DNA of 64,000 nucleotides from Vibrio aerogenes (GCF_024346755.1 NZ_AP024861.1:3410001-3474000), one strand, 5' to 3'; positions 31,914 to 48,464 are shown, counted from the stretch's first letter. Notes: generated by a model from the sequence alone, not told the origin. Numbers and translations: made by a program.

Positions 31914-32101
31914 TACCGAACCTGAATAACAGTGGCACCCTTGACGGCGGTGATACCTCGTCCGGGTTGTCCAACTACAGCGGCGGTTTGACGGTTGGTG
32001 ATATGTATGTGAACAGCAAACGCAATCCGTCTGTCCTCTGGATATCAGCCGTTGCCGGTGTGCTGGGTGTGCTGTTTCTGATCACAAAGGGAGGTCATTA
32101 A
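31910..32101 (+). CDS. 63-residue phage membrane protein
   Basis: Starts at ATG 31910 overlapping the previous stop (ATGA). The N-terminal half is Gly/Ser/Asn-rich and soluble; the C-terminal half is one TM segment (Val-Leu-Trp-Ile-Ser-Ala-Val-Ala-Gly-Val-Leu-Gly-Val-Leu-Phe-Leu). Tail-anchored type; likely virion protein. Confidence 0.65.
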   Translation: MIPNLNNSGTLDGGDTSSGLSNYSGGLTVGDMYVNSKRNPSVLWISAVAGVLGVLFLITKGGH

Positions 32102-32103
32102 CT

Positions 32104-32811
32104 GTGGGTTTATTCAGTCATGATCACTCGGCAAGTACCGTCAATAATACCAATACATCCGGTCAAACCTCAGTCGGGGGTGACAACCTTGGTGTATTAC
32201 TCAGTGGCGTCAATGACAGTACCATCAACGCCACGATGACCGATCACAACGCCATCAAAGCCGCTTCTGAAATAGCGGCTCAGGCGATTAAAGGCAATGT
32301 ATCGGCCGTTTCTGATGCACTGAGTTCAAATAACAAAACCACCAAAGAAGCGTTTGATTTTGGCAATCACTCGCTCGAATTTGGCAAAGACGCCCTGAAA
32401 ACCAGCCAGAAAGCCATGAAAGAATCACTGGGGTTTGGGCGCGATGCACTGGCGGCGAGTCAGGCCACGACGAAAGCGGCTCTTCAGTCGAATGAAAGCA
32501 CCCTGAAACGTGCCCTCTCTACCGCTCAGGAGTCCTTTTCTGATGCGCTGGATTTCGGGACGGCTTCAGCAAAGCGGCAAACAGAAACCGCGAAAGAAGC
32601 CATGCAGTCACTGCGCAAAAACAATGAAGACACGATCAGTGCGGTGCGCTCTATGGCAAGCCAATCCAACCAGACCGCAAAAGCAGCGCTGACACTGGCG
32701 GACGGCGCATCACAACGCAGTCAAACGGGCAGTTCATCGGACATGATGAAAGTCACCATAGCCATTGCGGTTGTGCTTGGGGTCGCCATGGTCGCAATGA
32801 TGAGGAAGTAA
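32104..32811 (+). CDS. Long coiled-coil phage protein with C-terminal membrane anchor
   Basis: 235 residues from GTG 32104. After a Ser/Thr/Asn-rich start come about 120 residues of repeated helical units with Ala at close spacing and recurring Phe-Gly, Ala-Leu and Lys-Thr/Ser (for example Phe-Gly-Lys-Asp-Ala-Leu, Phe-Gly-Arg-Asp-Ala-Leu), then a TM segment at 213-231. A rod with a membrane anchor could link spike or capsid to the inner membrane, but no homolog is recognised. Confidence 0.65.
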   Translation: MGLFSHDHSASTVNNTNTSGQTSVGGDNLGVLLSGVNDSTINATMTDHNAIKAASEIAAQAIKGNVSAVSDALSSNNKTTKEAFDFGNHSLEFGKDALKTSQKAMKESLGFGRDALAASQATTKAALQSNESTLKRALSTAQESFSDALDFGTASAKRQTETAKEAMQSLRKNNEDTISAVRSMASQSNQTAKAALTLADGASQRSQTGSSSDMMKVTIAIAVVLGVAMVAMMRK

Positions 32812-32812
32812 C

Positions 32813-33421
32813 ATGATTATTCAGGCCAGTACAAAAAAACAGATTTCCGTCGGTGGTCGTGGCCGTTACCTGATTGTCAGGGCTTCTTCTGCCCCGGTTT
32901 ATGTCTCTACGGATACATTGCGCCCTCAGCGTCTTCAGACCGGAGACCGGATCAATGTGGAACAGTTTAATGAATTGTTTGTTGAGCATCATCAGTCAGG
33001 TGATGTGACATTCGATTATCAGATTTCTGATTTAGAGCATAAACCCGCCGCCACGGACGACATAGTGATTAGAAAAATCATTGAGCCGATTCAGTTTGAA
33101 GCCCATGTCAAAGTCGATGATGGTCTTCAGGTGAAAACCATCTTACCGGCTCAGATGAGCACATTTGATGATATCACCATCCAGCCGGGTGAACGCGTCC
33201 GGCTCACCCGTGGCGGATTTCATCAGGTCACGATTCAGGTGATCAGTGATGAGATGACAAAAGTCAGAGTTGGTGACGTGAATGCAGGTGCAAGCCGGGG
33301 CTTACTGGTGATGGGGAGCAAATCCGCCATAGGCAGTCTGAGTATTGATTATACGGGTGAGCTGCATGCTTATAACGCCAGTGAGACCACCGCAATATTA
33401 ACCATCATGGGGGTTCAATGA
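32813..33421 (+). CDS. Beta-rich phage structural protein (candidate vertex or spike protein)
   Basis: 202 residues starting one base after the previous stop. Almost all beta strands: Ile-Ser-Val-Gly-Gly-Arg-Gly-Arg-Tyr-Leu-Ile-Val-Arg, then about 12 alternating strands in two halves split near residue 85. No TM segment and no enzyme motif. The two-lobed beta form and the place among virion genes suggest a penton or spike base. This is inference. Confidence 0.6.
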   Translation: MIIQASTKKQISVGGRGRYLIVRASSAPVYVSTDTLRPQRLQTGDRINVEQFNELFVEHHQSGDVTFDYQISDLEHKPAATDDIVIRKIIEPIQFEAHVKVDDGLQVKTILPAQMSTFDDITIQPGERVRLTRGGFHQVTIQVISDEMTKVRVGDVNAGASRGLLVMGSKSAIGSLSIDYTGELHAYNASETTAILTIMGVQ

Positions 33422-33945
33422 AGATTAACAATCCGGTTGACCTGTCTTCAGATTTTGCGGCGTTGGCTGCAAAGCTGACGACAGCTCAGGCCGAAATTCA
33501 GAGTAGCCACAGCACACTATCAGAGAGTGTGACTGAAAAACTTGAAACAATGAAAACAGATGTGAGTGACTCACTAAATTCGGCCAGTAAGCAAACATCG
33601 ACAACACTCACACAGACCAGAGCGGCGATTGAATCAGCGATTAAGTCAACAACAACAGCGGTCAACGCTACAGAGACGGCGATGATTGAAGCATGCTCTG
33701 ATGCAAAAACAAAGGTTCTGACGGCTATCGGCAACCACAGCGTGATTCGACGTATCTATCAAATAACAATCAAGTCACACGGGACCATCAACATTCCAGC
33801 GGTGAACCCGGCAAAAACATTTGTGAACGTGAATGTAGAAGATTCGGCTGGGTATGCAGTGCTGACGTCATCAACAACACTGAGTTTGAACCGAATCGGC
33901 TCAGCAGATAAATACATGAGAATACAGGTCATTGAATATGTTTAG
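33418..33945 (+). CDS. Phage protein with coiled coil and C-terminal beta domain
   Basis: 175 residues; the ATG overlaps the previous stop. Residues 10-105 are helical with regular Ser/Thr/Ala-rich heptads (fibre-like coiled coil); from about 110 a beta domain follows (Tyr-Gln-Ile-Thr-Ile-Lys-Ser-His-Gly-Thr-Ile-Asn-Ile). A trimeric fibre with a C-terminal head would look like this, so a receptor-binding spike is plausible. Not recognised by family. Confidence 0.6.
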   Translation: MKINNPVDLSSDFAALAAKLTTAQAEIQSSHSTLSESVTEKLETMKTDVSDSLNSASKQTSTTLTQTRAAIESAIKSTTTAVNATETAMIEACSDAKTKVLTAIGNHSVIRRIYQITIKSHGTINIPAVNPAKTFVNVNVEDSAGYAVLTSSTTLSLNRIGSADKYMRIQVIEYV

Positions 33946-34111
33946 CGTACAACTGAATGAAAACAATATTGTTGTCGGAGTGATGTCATTTCCGCCTCAA
34001 GTGCCTAATCAAATCGCTGTACAGGAATTTGACGATAGTTTACTGGGCAAGCAATACATCAACGGCCAGTTTACGGAAGTATCCGCCCATGATGAAAGCA
34101 ATCCTGATTAG
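33938..34111 (+). CDS. 57-residue phage protein
   Basis: ATG 33938 overlaps the end of the fibre-like gene, and its stop (34109-34111) overlaps the next gene's start region. Sequence Phe-Ser-Val-Gln-Leu-Asn-Glu-Asn-Asn-Ile-Val-Val-Gly-Val and a later Phe-Asp-Asp-Ser-Leu-Leu-Gly-Lys-Gln-Tyr-Ile resembles short tail-fibre assembly or accessory proteins, but no firm match can be stated. Confidence 0.55.
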   Translation: MFSVQLNENNIVVGVMSFPPQVPNQIAVQEFDDSLLGKQYINGQFTEVSAHDESNPD

Positions 34112-34547
34112 TGCAGCAATCACCGGAGTTTGTTACATGACATACAGAGCCACACTACCGCGGGGCGTTCGTAACAATAACCCGCTCAATATCCGTGATT
34201 CGAATAATGACTGGCTGGGTAAATCCGGCCTCAATACAGATAAAGAATTCGAAGAATTTAAAAACCCGGTGTATGGATTCCGGGCCGGAGCGCGAATATT
34301 ACGCAGTTATGCCCGTCAGGGCTACACCACATTAAGCCAGATGATTTACCGCTTTGCACCGGCCAGTGAAAACAACTCAGCCTTGTATGTACAGCAAGTC
34401 AGCCAGTGGACCGGGATTCAGCCGGATCAGGTTGTGAACGTGAATAATCACCAACAACTGGCGGCCCTGCTTCACGCGATGAGCCGCAAAGAAGTCGGTA
34501 ACTATTACGGTCTGGACATGGCACGTGAGGGGGTAGACATGGCATGA
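34089..34547 (+). CDS. Virion-associated peptidoglycan lytic protein (lysozyme-like fold)
   Basis: About 152 residues from ATG 34089 (34092 also possible). An N-terminal TM segment or signal anchor (Ile-Leu-Ile-Ser-Ala-Ala-Ile-Thr-Gly-Val-Cys-Tyr) precedes Gly-Val-Arg-Asn-Asn-Asn-Pro-Leu-Asn-Ile-Arg, Phe-x-x-Pro-Val-Tyr-Gly-Phe-Arg-Ala-Gly and a helical part with Ala-Ala-Leu-Leu-His-Ala-Met-Ser. The Arg-Asn-Asn-Asn-Pro-x-Asn-Ile motif marks structural lytic proteins of several phages that open the wall at entry. Follows the spike candidates. Confidence 0.75.
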   Translation: MMKAILISAAITGVCYMTYRATLPRGVRNNNPLNIRDSNNDWLGKSGLNTDKEFEEFKNPVYGFRAGARILRSYARQGYTTLSQMIYRFAPASENNSALYVQQVSQWTGIQPDQVVNVNNHQQLAALLHAMSRKEVGNYYGLDMAREGVDMA

Positions 34548-34642
34548 ATAAGCAGGACATGAAGAAAATAGCCTTATCTGTTGCTGGCGCAATACTTGCC
34601 GCCTACACCATTAAATATCTGAAGAGGAATCAATTACTATGA
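34544..34642 (+). CDS. 32-residue phage membrane peptide
   Basis: ATG 34544 overlaps the lytic gene stop, and its own stop overlaps the next ATG (34639). Met-Asn-Lys-Gln-Asp-Met-Lys-Lys then one TM segment (Ile-Ala-Leu-Ser-Val-Ala-Gly-Ala-Ile-Leu-Ala-Ala-Tyr) and a basic end. Tight overlaps on both sides support it as real. Confidence 0.6.
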   Translation: MNKQDMKKIALSVAGAILAAYTIKYLKRNQLL

Positions 34643-34860
34643 GTGAATTTTTAAAAGACAAATTCAATATCGATTTAAGCCAGCCTTCGACTCAGAAGGG
34701 GCTTGCGTTAGTCGGTGCCGGGGCTGCTTTAGCGTTCGGTCACCCGGACTTATTAACGGCCAGTGTGACTGATACAGGGATTCAGTACGGCGGAATTGTT
34801 GGAACGGTAGTTCCTGTATTGATTGGTTTGTTTGAGACAGTACGGGATGAGTTTAAATAA
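34639..34860 (+). CDS. Holin-like phage membrane protein
   Basis: 73 residues with two hydrophobic stretches (Leu-Ala-Leu-Val-Gly-Ala-Gly-Ala-Ala-Leu-Ala-Phe-Gly and Gly-Ile-Val-Gly-Thr-Val-Val-Pro-Val-Leu-Ile-Gly-Leu-Phe) after an amphipathic start. Size, topology and the place after the lytic protein suit a holin or lysis co-factor. Its TAA overlaps the next ATG (TAATG). Confidence 0.6.
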   Translation: MSEFLKDKFNIDLSQPSTQKGLALVGAGAALAFGHPDLLTASVTDTGIQYGGIVGTVVPVLIGLFETVRDEFK

Positions 34861-35009
34861 TGGCAGAATATCAGACTTTTATCGTGGCCGCTGTCAGTGC
34901 GTTGTTTAGTGGGGTTGGCGTTGGCGTGACGTTGAGAACGGATGTGAAGTGGCTCAGGCTGATGATTGAAAAGCTTGATGTACGGGTAACCAGACTGGAG
35001 AATAAGTAG
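34860..35009 (+). CDS. 49-residue phage protein, TM plus coiled tail
   Basis: One N-terminal TM segment (Thr-Phe-Ile-Val-Ala-Ala-Val-Ser-Ala-Leu-Phe-Ser-Gly-Val-Gly-Val-Gly) followed by a charged helix (Met-Ile-Glu-Lys-Leu-Asp-Val-Arg-Val-Thr-Arg-Leu-Glu-Asn-Lys). Resembles small lysis accessory or antiholin proteins in layout. Last gene of the phage unit; base composition drops sharply after it. Confidence 0.6.
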   Translation: MAEYQTFIVAAVSALFSGVGVGVTLRTDVKWLRLMIEKLDVRVTRLENK

Positions 35010-35182
35010 ACTATGAATCCTGTATCAATCAAAATTATTAGCCTTTTAATCATCAGCATTATCAATAAATAGTAGTAAATATTTGGCAAAGATATTAGTT
35101 CAGTTACCTATTTATATGAATGACTATATGTTATTCATTTGCAATATTAATATGTGTAAATTTATCAAATAGGTACATAATC

Positions 35183-35695
35183 ATGGCCAAAGGTGCAAAA
35201 ATAGGTGACATAGGATCTGGCCATGACGGATTTCCGCCAACACCAATCACAGCAGGTTCACCTACAGTAAAATTTGATGGTATACCAGCGGCTCGTGTCG
35301 GCGACCCGCTGGCACCACACGCCAAACCGAAACATCCCCCACATCCAAGAAAAATATCTTCCGGCTCATCTACCGTTATGATTGATAATAAACCAGCTGC
35401 TATTTCAGGCAGCAATGTTGATTGTGGGGGAACAATTAAGTGTGGCGGAACTGTTAATATCGGTGATCCGGATATCAAAGTAGAGATAGAAAAGTTATTT
35501 GATATTTCTGTAAAACTTTTAGATGAAGACAGCAACCCCCTTGAAAAAGTAAAATTCAAGGTAGAAATGGCCGATGGCAGTCGTATTTCCGGCATAACTG
35601 ACTCAGATGGTTTATCTGATATTTTTGGTACTAAGAATATTGTTCAATCCGGTAAAGTTCGCCTCATAAACTCATGGTTAATAAGGGATTTATAA
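35183..35695 (+). CDS. PAAR-repeat protein, T6SS spike tip
   Basis: 170 residues from ATG 35183. Residues 1-95 form a PAAR cone: Gly-Asp-Ile-Gly-Ser-Gly-His, Pro-Ala-Ala-Arg-Val-Gly-Asp, His-Pro-Pro-His, Ser-Ser-Thr-Val-Met-Ile-Asp-x-Lys-Pro-Ala-Ala, and Gly-Ser-x-Val-Asp-Cys-Gly-Gly. Residues 105-170 add an Ig-like beta extension (Ser-Val-Lys-Leu-Leu-Asp-Glu to Asp-Ser-Asp-Gly-Leu-Ser-Asp) that probably docks the cargo. PAAR proteins sharpen VgrG and carry effectors. No other T6SS gene is in the window. Order PAAR, hydrolase, immunity equals V. cholerae VCA0284-0286. Confidence 0.88.
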   Translation: MAKGAKIGDIGSGHDGFPPTPITAGSPTVKFDGIPAARVGDPLAPHAKPKHPPHPRKISSGSSTVMIDNKPAAISGSNVDCGGTIKCGGTVNIGDPDIKVEIEKLFDISVKLLDEDSNPLEKVKFKVEMADGSRISGITDSDGLSDIFGTKNIVQSGKVRLINSWLIRDL

Positions 35696-35697
35696 GC

Positions 35698-36357
35698 ATG
35701 ACAGATACAATAACAACAACACCACAGGCAGATAAAAAACCAGCAAAAGTAAAAGTAAAACTAGATCCGGGTGATTTCATAATTCCCATTGTTTACCCTG
35801 ATTATTTGGTTCATATTGATCCCGAAGATAGAGGCATTTGGGGGATAAATATCTTAGATGAAAGAGAAGCATTTGGTCATGCTGGTATATTAATAATTAA
35901 TGGTCAATCAGGAATATCTAAATACTACGAATATGGTCGGTACGATAAAGGTAAGTTCGGTTTAATTAATAAAGAATCGATTTCTGACGCTGTTGTAAAA
36001 AACGGGAGAATAACTGAGTCGAGTTTAACTAAAATAATGAAAGAGTTGTCTGATAAATCTGGACAACATGGTCGAATAGAAGCTGTCATTATTATTGGTA
36101 ATTATTATGATAAAGCATTCAAATGGCTTAATGATCCTACTGGACCATATAGAAATCCTACGAGACAAAAATATAATGTCAGAAACTTCAACTGCATACA
36201 GTTTGTATTAGACTTACTAGATGCACTTTCTATTGAGACTCATTGGCCGGGATTCATATCAATACCAGATGAGGAAATGGAAGAATTACAAGAAGACTAC
36301 CGGGATTTAAAATACAACCCCCAAACGAATAAAATAACAATCGAGAACGAAAATTGA
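35698..36357 (+). CDS. TseH-like T6SS effector, permuted NlpC/P60 cysteine hydrolase (putative)
   Basis: 219 residues from ATG 35698, two bases after the PAAR stop. His61 in Phe-Gly-His-Ala-Gly-Ile-Leu-Ile followed by Tyr-Tyr-Glu-Tyr-Gly-Arg-Tyr, and Cys166 in Asn-Phe-Asn-Cys-Ile-Gln-Phe, give the His-then-Cys order of permuted NlpC/P60 amidases. V. cholerae TseH (VCA0285) is of the same size, fold class and neighbourhood, and attacks peptidoglycan in the periplasm. No signal peptide, as expected for T6SS delivery. Identity to TseH itself was not measured. Confidence 0.7.
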   Translation: MTDTITTTPQADKKPAKVKVKLDPGDFIIPIVYPDYLVHIDPEDRGIWGINILDEREAFGHAGILIINGQSGISKYYEYGRYDKGKFGLINKESISDAVVKNGRITESSLTKIMKELSDKSGQHGRIEAVIIIGNYYDKAFKWLNDPTGPYRNPTRQKYNVRNFNCIQFVLDLLDALSIETHWPGFISIPDEEMEELQEDYRDLKYNPQTNKITIENEN

Positions 36358-36749
36358 AAAAAATAATTAAGATACTTTTATATATTATCGGATTTATAGT
36401 GGTCATCATTAGCATAATATTTATAGCATTTATAATTAAGATCACAAATGTAGAAGATAAAACATATATTGAAAATGGTGTCACAAAACTTGAGGGCCAT
36501 CCTGAATTAAAGGGAGTTGGTGGTAAAGCTTTTTTCTGGTTTATTGATTTAGAAAAGCCAAAAGGTGAAGACTATATAATTATAGCTTATGGTGAATCAG
36601 GCGCCTATGCAGGGAAATTCAAGATAATTGACTCAAAAAATGAAATAATAAAAATAGAAGATATATTTCTTTTTGATGGTATATGGATCAAAGTAAAGAA
36701 TACTTCAGGTGATACAAAAAACTTTTTTGTCAAAAAAATAGAGGAATAA
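36354..36749 (+). CDS. Putative immunity protein of the TseH-like effector
   Basis: 131 residues; the TTG start overlaps the effector stop (TTGA), so they are coupled. A long hydrophobic N-terminus (residues 4-30) anchors it or directs it to the periplasm; the rest is a small beta-rich domain (Lys-Ala-Phe-Phe-Trp-Phe-Ile-Asp-Leu, Tyr-Ile-Ile-Ile-Ala-Tyr-Gly-Glu). A periplasmic immunity protein is what a wall-degrading effector would need. Strongly AT-rich. Confidence 0.7.
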   Translation: MKKIIKILLYIIGFIVVIISIIFIAFIIKITNVEDKTYIENGVTKLEGHPELKGVGGKAFFWFIDLEKPKGEDYIIIAYGESGAYAGKFKIIDSKNEIIKIEDIFLFDGIWIKVKNTSGDTKNFFVKKIEE

Positions 36750-36795
36750 TACCAATATTATAAAGTTCTGAATTTTCCTTAACTACAAACACAAA

Positions 36796-36817
36796 AAACC
36801 CGCTCAATGAGCGGGTT
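36796..36817 (-). terminator. Terminator of the first rrn operon (and possibly of the immunity gene)
   Basis: AAACCCGCTCA and TGAGCGGGTTT arms form an 11-bp stem with no spare loop bases beyond the centre, and a T-rich tail on both strands. It lies 30 bases past the tRNA-Trp 3-prime end. Confidence 0.85.
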
Positions 36818-36846
36818 TCTATTTTGCATAATTATGCAAATTGTAA

Positions 36847-36923
<77 letters not shown>

Positions 36924-36945
36924 AAATCTTTTCTAATCCAAATAA

Positions 36946-37022
36946 TGGCGGAGCGGACGGGACTCGAACCCGCGACCCCCGGCGTGACAGGCCGGTATTC
37001 TAACCAACTGAACTACCGCTCC
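36946..37022 (-). tRNA. tRNA-Asp (GTC)
   Basis: 77-base cloverleaf, GGAGCGG acceptor, anticodon GTC, encoded CCA. Between 5S and tRNA-Trp, co-transcribed with the rrn operon. Confidence 0.97.
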
Positions 37023-37084
37023 ACTTCAGATTGTCTGACACATGAAGTCTTACTTTAATCTGCTTCATCTGTCCGGTATATAAA

Positions 37085-37201
37085 GCCTGGCAGTGACCTA
37101 CTCTCACATGGGGAAACCCCACACTACCATCGGCGCAATTGCGTTTCACTTCTGAGTTCGGCATGGATTCAGGTGGGTCCACAACGCTATGGCCGCCAGG
37201 C
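37085..37201 (-). rRNA. rrf: 5S rRNA, operon 1
   Basis: GCCTGGCGGCC start and GCCAGGC end pair as the 5S terminal helix; 117 bases as judged by eye. Identical in sequence to the copy at 42816-42932. Confidence 0.95.
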
Positions 37202-37321
37202 AAATTCTGTTTCTTATCTCCACTTTTTAAAAAAGTGAAAACAAAAATTCCGGAAAACTGACTTCGCTCTCACACATCCAATTGTCTTAATCTGAGTCCA
37301 CAAAACCCCTTGGGTGTTGTA

Positions 37322-40210
<2,889 letters not shown>

Positions 40211-40543
40211 ATACAACCCCAAAGGGTCTTACAGTCAAACAACCAAGGTGTCTGCAATTATTTAAACATGATGCAGACTTTGATTTTGCCGGACTCAAAT
40301 TTTTCTTCTGCTTAAAGCAGAAGCCAAGAACACTTGAATGTGTTTGGTGTATTCATATATGAATACTTTGAGAACTTTTACAAACAATTCTTATTTGAAT
40401 TAAACAAGAACTGCTTTGTCAGCTTTCCAAATTGTTAAAGAGCTAAAGTGTATAAATACACTTCTTAATAACTTTCAGCGTCACAACTTCTGACCACATC
40501 TGTCAACGCAGCCTGGAAACTGTATCCAAAAGTAATTAAGAAG
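40211..40543 (-). other. Spacer between tRNA-Val and 23S, operon 1
   Basis: Contains the boxA-type antitermination element GCTCTTTAACA at 40443-40433 and the processing-stem flank of 23S rRNA. No gene seen. Confidence 0.75.
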
Positions 40544-40619
40544 TGGTGGGCGATACCGGGTTCGAACCAGTGACCCCCTGCTTGTAAGGCAGGTGCTCTC
40601 CCAACTGAGCTAATCGCCC
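40544..40619 (-). tRNA. tRNA-Val (TAC)
   Basis: GGGCGAT acceptor, anticodon TAC, encoded CCA. Last tRNA of the 16S-23S spacer in operon 1. Confidence 0.97.
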
Positions 40620-40629
40620 GTTTTCGATA

Positions 40630-40705
40630 TGGTGGAGCTATGCGGGATCGAACCGCAGACCTCCTGCGTGCAAGGCAGGCGCTCTCCCAGCTGAGCTATA
40701 GCCCC
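40630..40705 (-). tRNA. tRNA-Ala (TGC)
   Basis: GGGGCTA acceptor, anticodon TGC, encoded CCA; spacer tRNA of operon 1. Confidence 0.97.
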
Positions 40706-40715
40706 ATATCAAAAA

Positions 40716-40791
40716 TGGTGGGTCGTACAGGATTCGAACCTGTGACAAATTGGTTAAAAGCCAACTGCTCTACCAGCTGAGCTAACGACCC
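40716..40791 (-). tRNA. tRNA-Lys (TTT)
   Basis: GGGTCGT acceptor, anticodon TTT, encoded CCA; spacer tRNA of operon 1. Confidence 0.97.
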
Positions 40792-40810
40792 GTCTTTCTT
40801 TCAAAGAAAG

Positions 40811-40886
40811 TGGTATCCCGTAGGGGAGTCGAACCCCTGTTACCGCCGTGAAAGGGCGGTGTCCTAGGCCTCTAGACGAACGGGAC
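40811..40886 (-). tRNA. tRNA-Glu (TTC)
   Basis: GTCCCGT acceptor, anticodon TTC, encoded CCA; first spacer tRNA after 16S in operon 1. Confidence 0.97.
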
Positions 40887-40952
40887 ACTTTACATATCTC
40901 TTTATAAAACCAAATCAATCTGTGTGAGCACTCATCAACGTATCTTTATCGT

Positions 40953-42491
<1,539 letters not shown>

Positions 42492-42716
42492 TTAAAGTTT
42501 TTTCTGAAGCCGGAGCTTCTGCTCAATGAATACTGTGATATTACATCGTAATATCGAATTGACTGTGCCAATATCTCATCAGAGATATCGATTTGGTCAC
42601 TCATTCACTGATAAATCTTTTTATAAGATATCTGTTAACGAGTACCCACACAGATTGATTGGTTTATATTGTTAAAGAGCTTTGCTTTCAGTGCCTTAGC
42701 ACCTGACAGGACGCGT

Positions 42717-42744
42717 ATATTACGCTTTCCTGACTGAAAGTCAA
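42717..42744 (-). promoter_or_regulatory. Sigma-70 promoter of rrn operon 1
   Basis: On the minus strand TTGACT, 16 bases, TAATAT, then a G/C-rich discriminator, as usual for growth-rate-controlled rRNA promoters. About 225 bases before 16S. Confidence 0.8.
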
Positions 42745-42780
42745 CATAAAATTCTCATTCTTTTGAAAACTTTATGGTGA

Positions 42781-42805
42781 CTTCTTTTCATCAACTGAAA
42801 AGAAG
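42781..42805 (-). terminator. Possible terminator stem of rrn operon 2
   Basis: CTTCTTTTCA and TGAAAAGAAG arms with a five-base loop, just past the 5S gene of operon 2. It lacks a T-run, so termination is uncertain. Confidence 0.45.
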
Positions 42806-42815
42806 CGAAAATAAA

Positions 42816-42932
42816 GCCTGGCAGTGACCTACTCTCACATGGGGAAACCCCACACTACCATCGGCGCAATTGCGTTTCACTTCTGAGTTCGGCATGGATT
42901 CAGGTGGGTCCACAACGCTATGGCCGCCAGGC
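42816..42932 (-). rRNA. rrf: 5S rRNA, operon 2
   Basis: Same sequence as the operon 1 copy. No tRNA follows it, unlike operon 1. Confidence 0.95.
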
Positions 42933-43054
42933 AAATTCTGTTTCTTATCTCCACTTTTTAAAAAAGTGAAAACAAAAATTCTGGAAAACTGACTGACTCT
43001 CTACACATCCAATTGTCTTTAATCTTGAGTCCACAAAACCCCTTGGGTGTTGTA

Positions 43055-45943
<2,889 letters not shown>

Positions 45944-46240
45944 ATACAACCCCAAAGGGTCTTACAGTCAAACAACCAAGGTGTCTGCAATTATTTAAAC
46001 ATGATGCAGACTTTGATTTTGCCGGACTCAAATTTTTTCTTCTGCCAAAGCAGAAGCCAAGAACACTTGAATGTGTTTGGTGTATTCATATATGAATACT
46101 TTGAGAACTTTTACAAACAATTCTTATTTGAAATAAACAAGAACTGCTTTGTCAGCTTTCCAAATTGTTAAAGAGCTAAGCCTGTCAGAAACAGGCTATT
46201 TTTAAATATTCTTAAAAAAAACATTTAAAAATACAAACGT

Positions 46241-46317
46241 TGGTGGGTCTGAGTGGACTTGAACCACCGACCTCTCGCTTATCAGGCGAACGCTCTAACC
46301 ACCTGAGCTACAGACCC
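46241..46317 (-). tRNA. tRNA-Ile (GAT)
   Basis: GGGTCTG acceptor, anticodon GAT, encoded CCA. The only tRNA in this spacer; tRNA-Ala, its common partner, is absent here. The 23S-side spacer (45944-46240) again holds a boxA-type GCTCTTTAACA at 46176-46166. Confidence 0.97.
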
Positions 46318-46376
46318 AACGACTCTTTCTAAACCAAATCAATCTGTGTGAGCACTCATCAACGTATCTTTATCGT

Positions 46377-47915
<1,539 letters not shown>

Positions 47916-48137
47916 TTAAAGTTTTTTCTGAAGCCGGAGCTTCTGCTCAATGAATACTGTGATATTACATCGTAATATCGAATTGACTGTGCCAATATCT
48001 CATCAGAGATATCGATTTGGTCACTCATTCACTGATAAATCTTTTTATAAGATATCTGTTAACGAGTACCCACACAGATTGATTGGTTTATATTGTTAAA
48101 GAACTGTTCTTCTCAGCATTGCTTCGAAGAGGCGGTC

Positions 48138-48165
48138 ATTCTAGCGGGATAATTTTCAGTGTCAA
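48138..48165 (-). promoter_or_regulatory. Downstream promoter of rrn operon 2
   Basis: Minus strand TTGACA, 16 bases, TAGAAT, about 220 bases before 16S. Consensus -35; 16-base spacing is typical of rrn promoters. Confidence 0.8.
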
Positions 48166-48255
48166 ACACTTTTTTTTAAAATTTTCTCACTTCGTTTTCA
48201 GAAGACCTTGTTGACTCCAGAGAGCTTATCGCCCCTTGCCTGCCAACGAGAGCGC

Positions 48256-48283
48256 ATTATAGAGATCGGCCTCACATTGGCAA
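48256..48283 (-). promoter_or_regulatory. Upstream promoter of rrn operon 2
   Basis: Minus strand TTGCCA, 16 bases, TATAAT with GCGCTCTC after the -10. An A/T-rich tract follows on its upstream side, fitting an UP element. Confidence 0.8.
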
Positions 48284-48415
48284 GTACTTTTTGCAAAAAA
48301 ATACAAAAATAAGTGTTAAGTGAACAATATTCCTCCAAAGTGGTATTTATCCCACTTTACCCAAAGATAAGGAACAACTTATCCACAGATTTATTCACTC
48401 TTCATCTGCTGGAGA

Positions 48416-48447
48416 TAAAAATAAGACCACCGTTCAGGTAGTCTTAT
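48416..48447 (-). terminator. Terminator of cysJIH
   Basis: On the minus strand ATAAGACTACC, loop TGAAC, GGTGGTCTTAT (one G-U pair), then TTTTT. About 18 bases past the cysH stop. Confidence 0.85.
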
Positions 48448-48464
48448 CTCTGACAGAAGAGTAC

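Larger units (their letters stand above)
26405..35009. mobile_element. Corticovirus (PM2)-like tailless prophage, probably defective
   Basis: Integrase, HUH replication protein, a 219-residue packaging ATPase, a major capsid protein of the PM2 P2 size (267 residues, PM2 P2 about 268) and a run of 32-90-residue membrane proteins in tight overlap match the corticoviral elements known from Vibrio and other aquatic bacteria. No tail, terminase or portal gene is present. The replication protein lacks its N-terminus, and I see no repressor gene, so autonomous replication is doubtful. Confidence 0.8.
42492..42815 (-). other. Leader of operon 1 and gap to operon 2
   Basis: Holds a boxA-type GCTCTTTAACA (42680-42670), the promoter at 42717-42744 and a 10-bp inverted repeat at 42781-42805 after the operon 2 5S gene. 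No gene seen. Confidence 0.75.
47916..48464 (-). other. Leader and promoter region of rrn operon 2
   Basis: About 550 bases with no gene. Contains a near-boxA element (48103-48093), two tandem promoters (48138-48165 and 48256-48283) and the cysH terminator. Confidence 0.8.

Noticed and set aside
25820..35110. Attachment sites tightly flanking the prophage alone
   Set aside because: I compared 25400-26400 with 34990-35180 by eye and found no shared core, so the tRNA-Trp repeat remains the better candidate.
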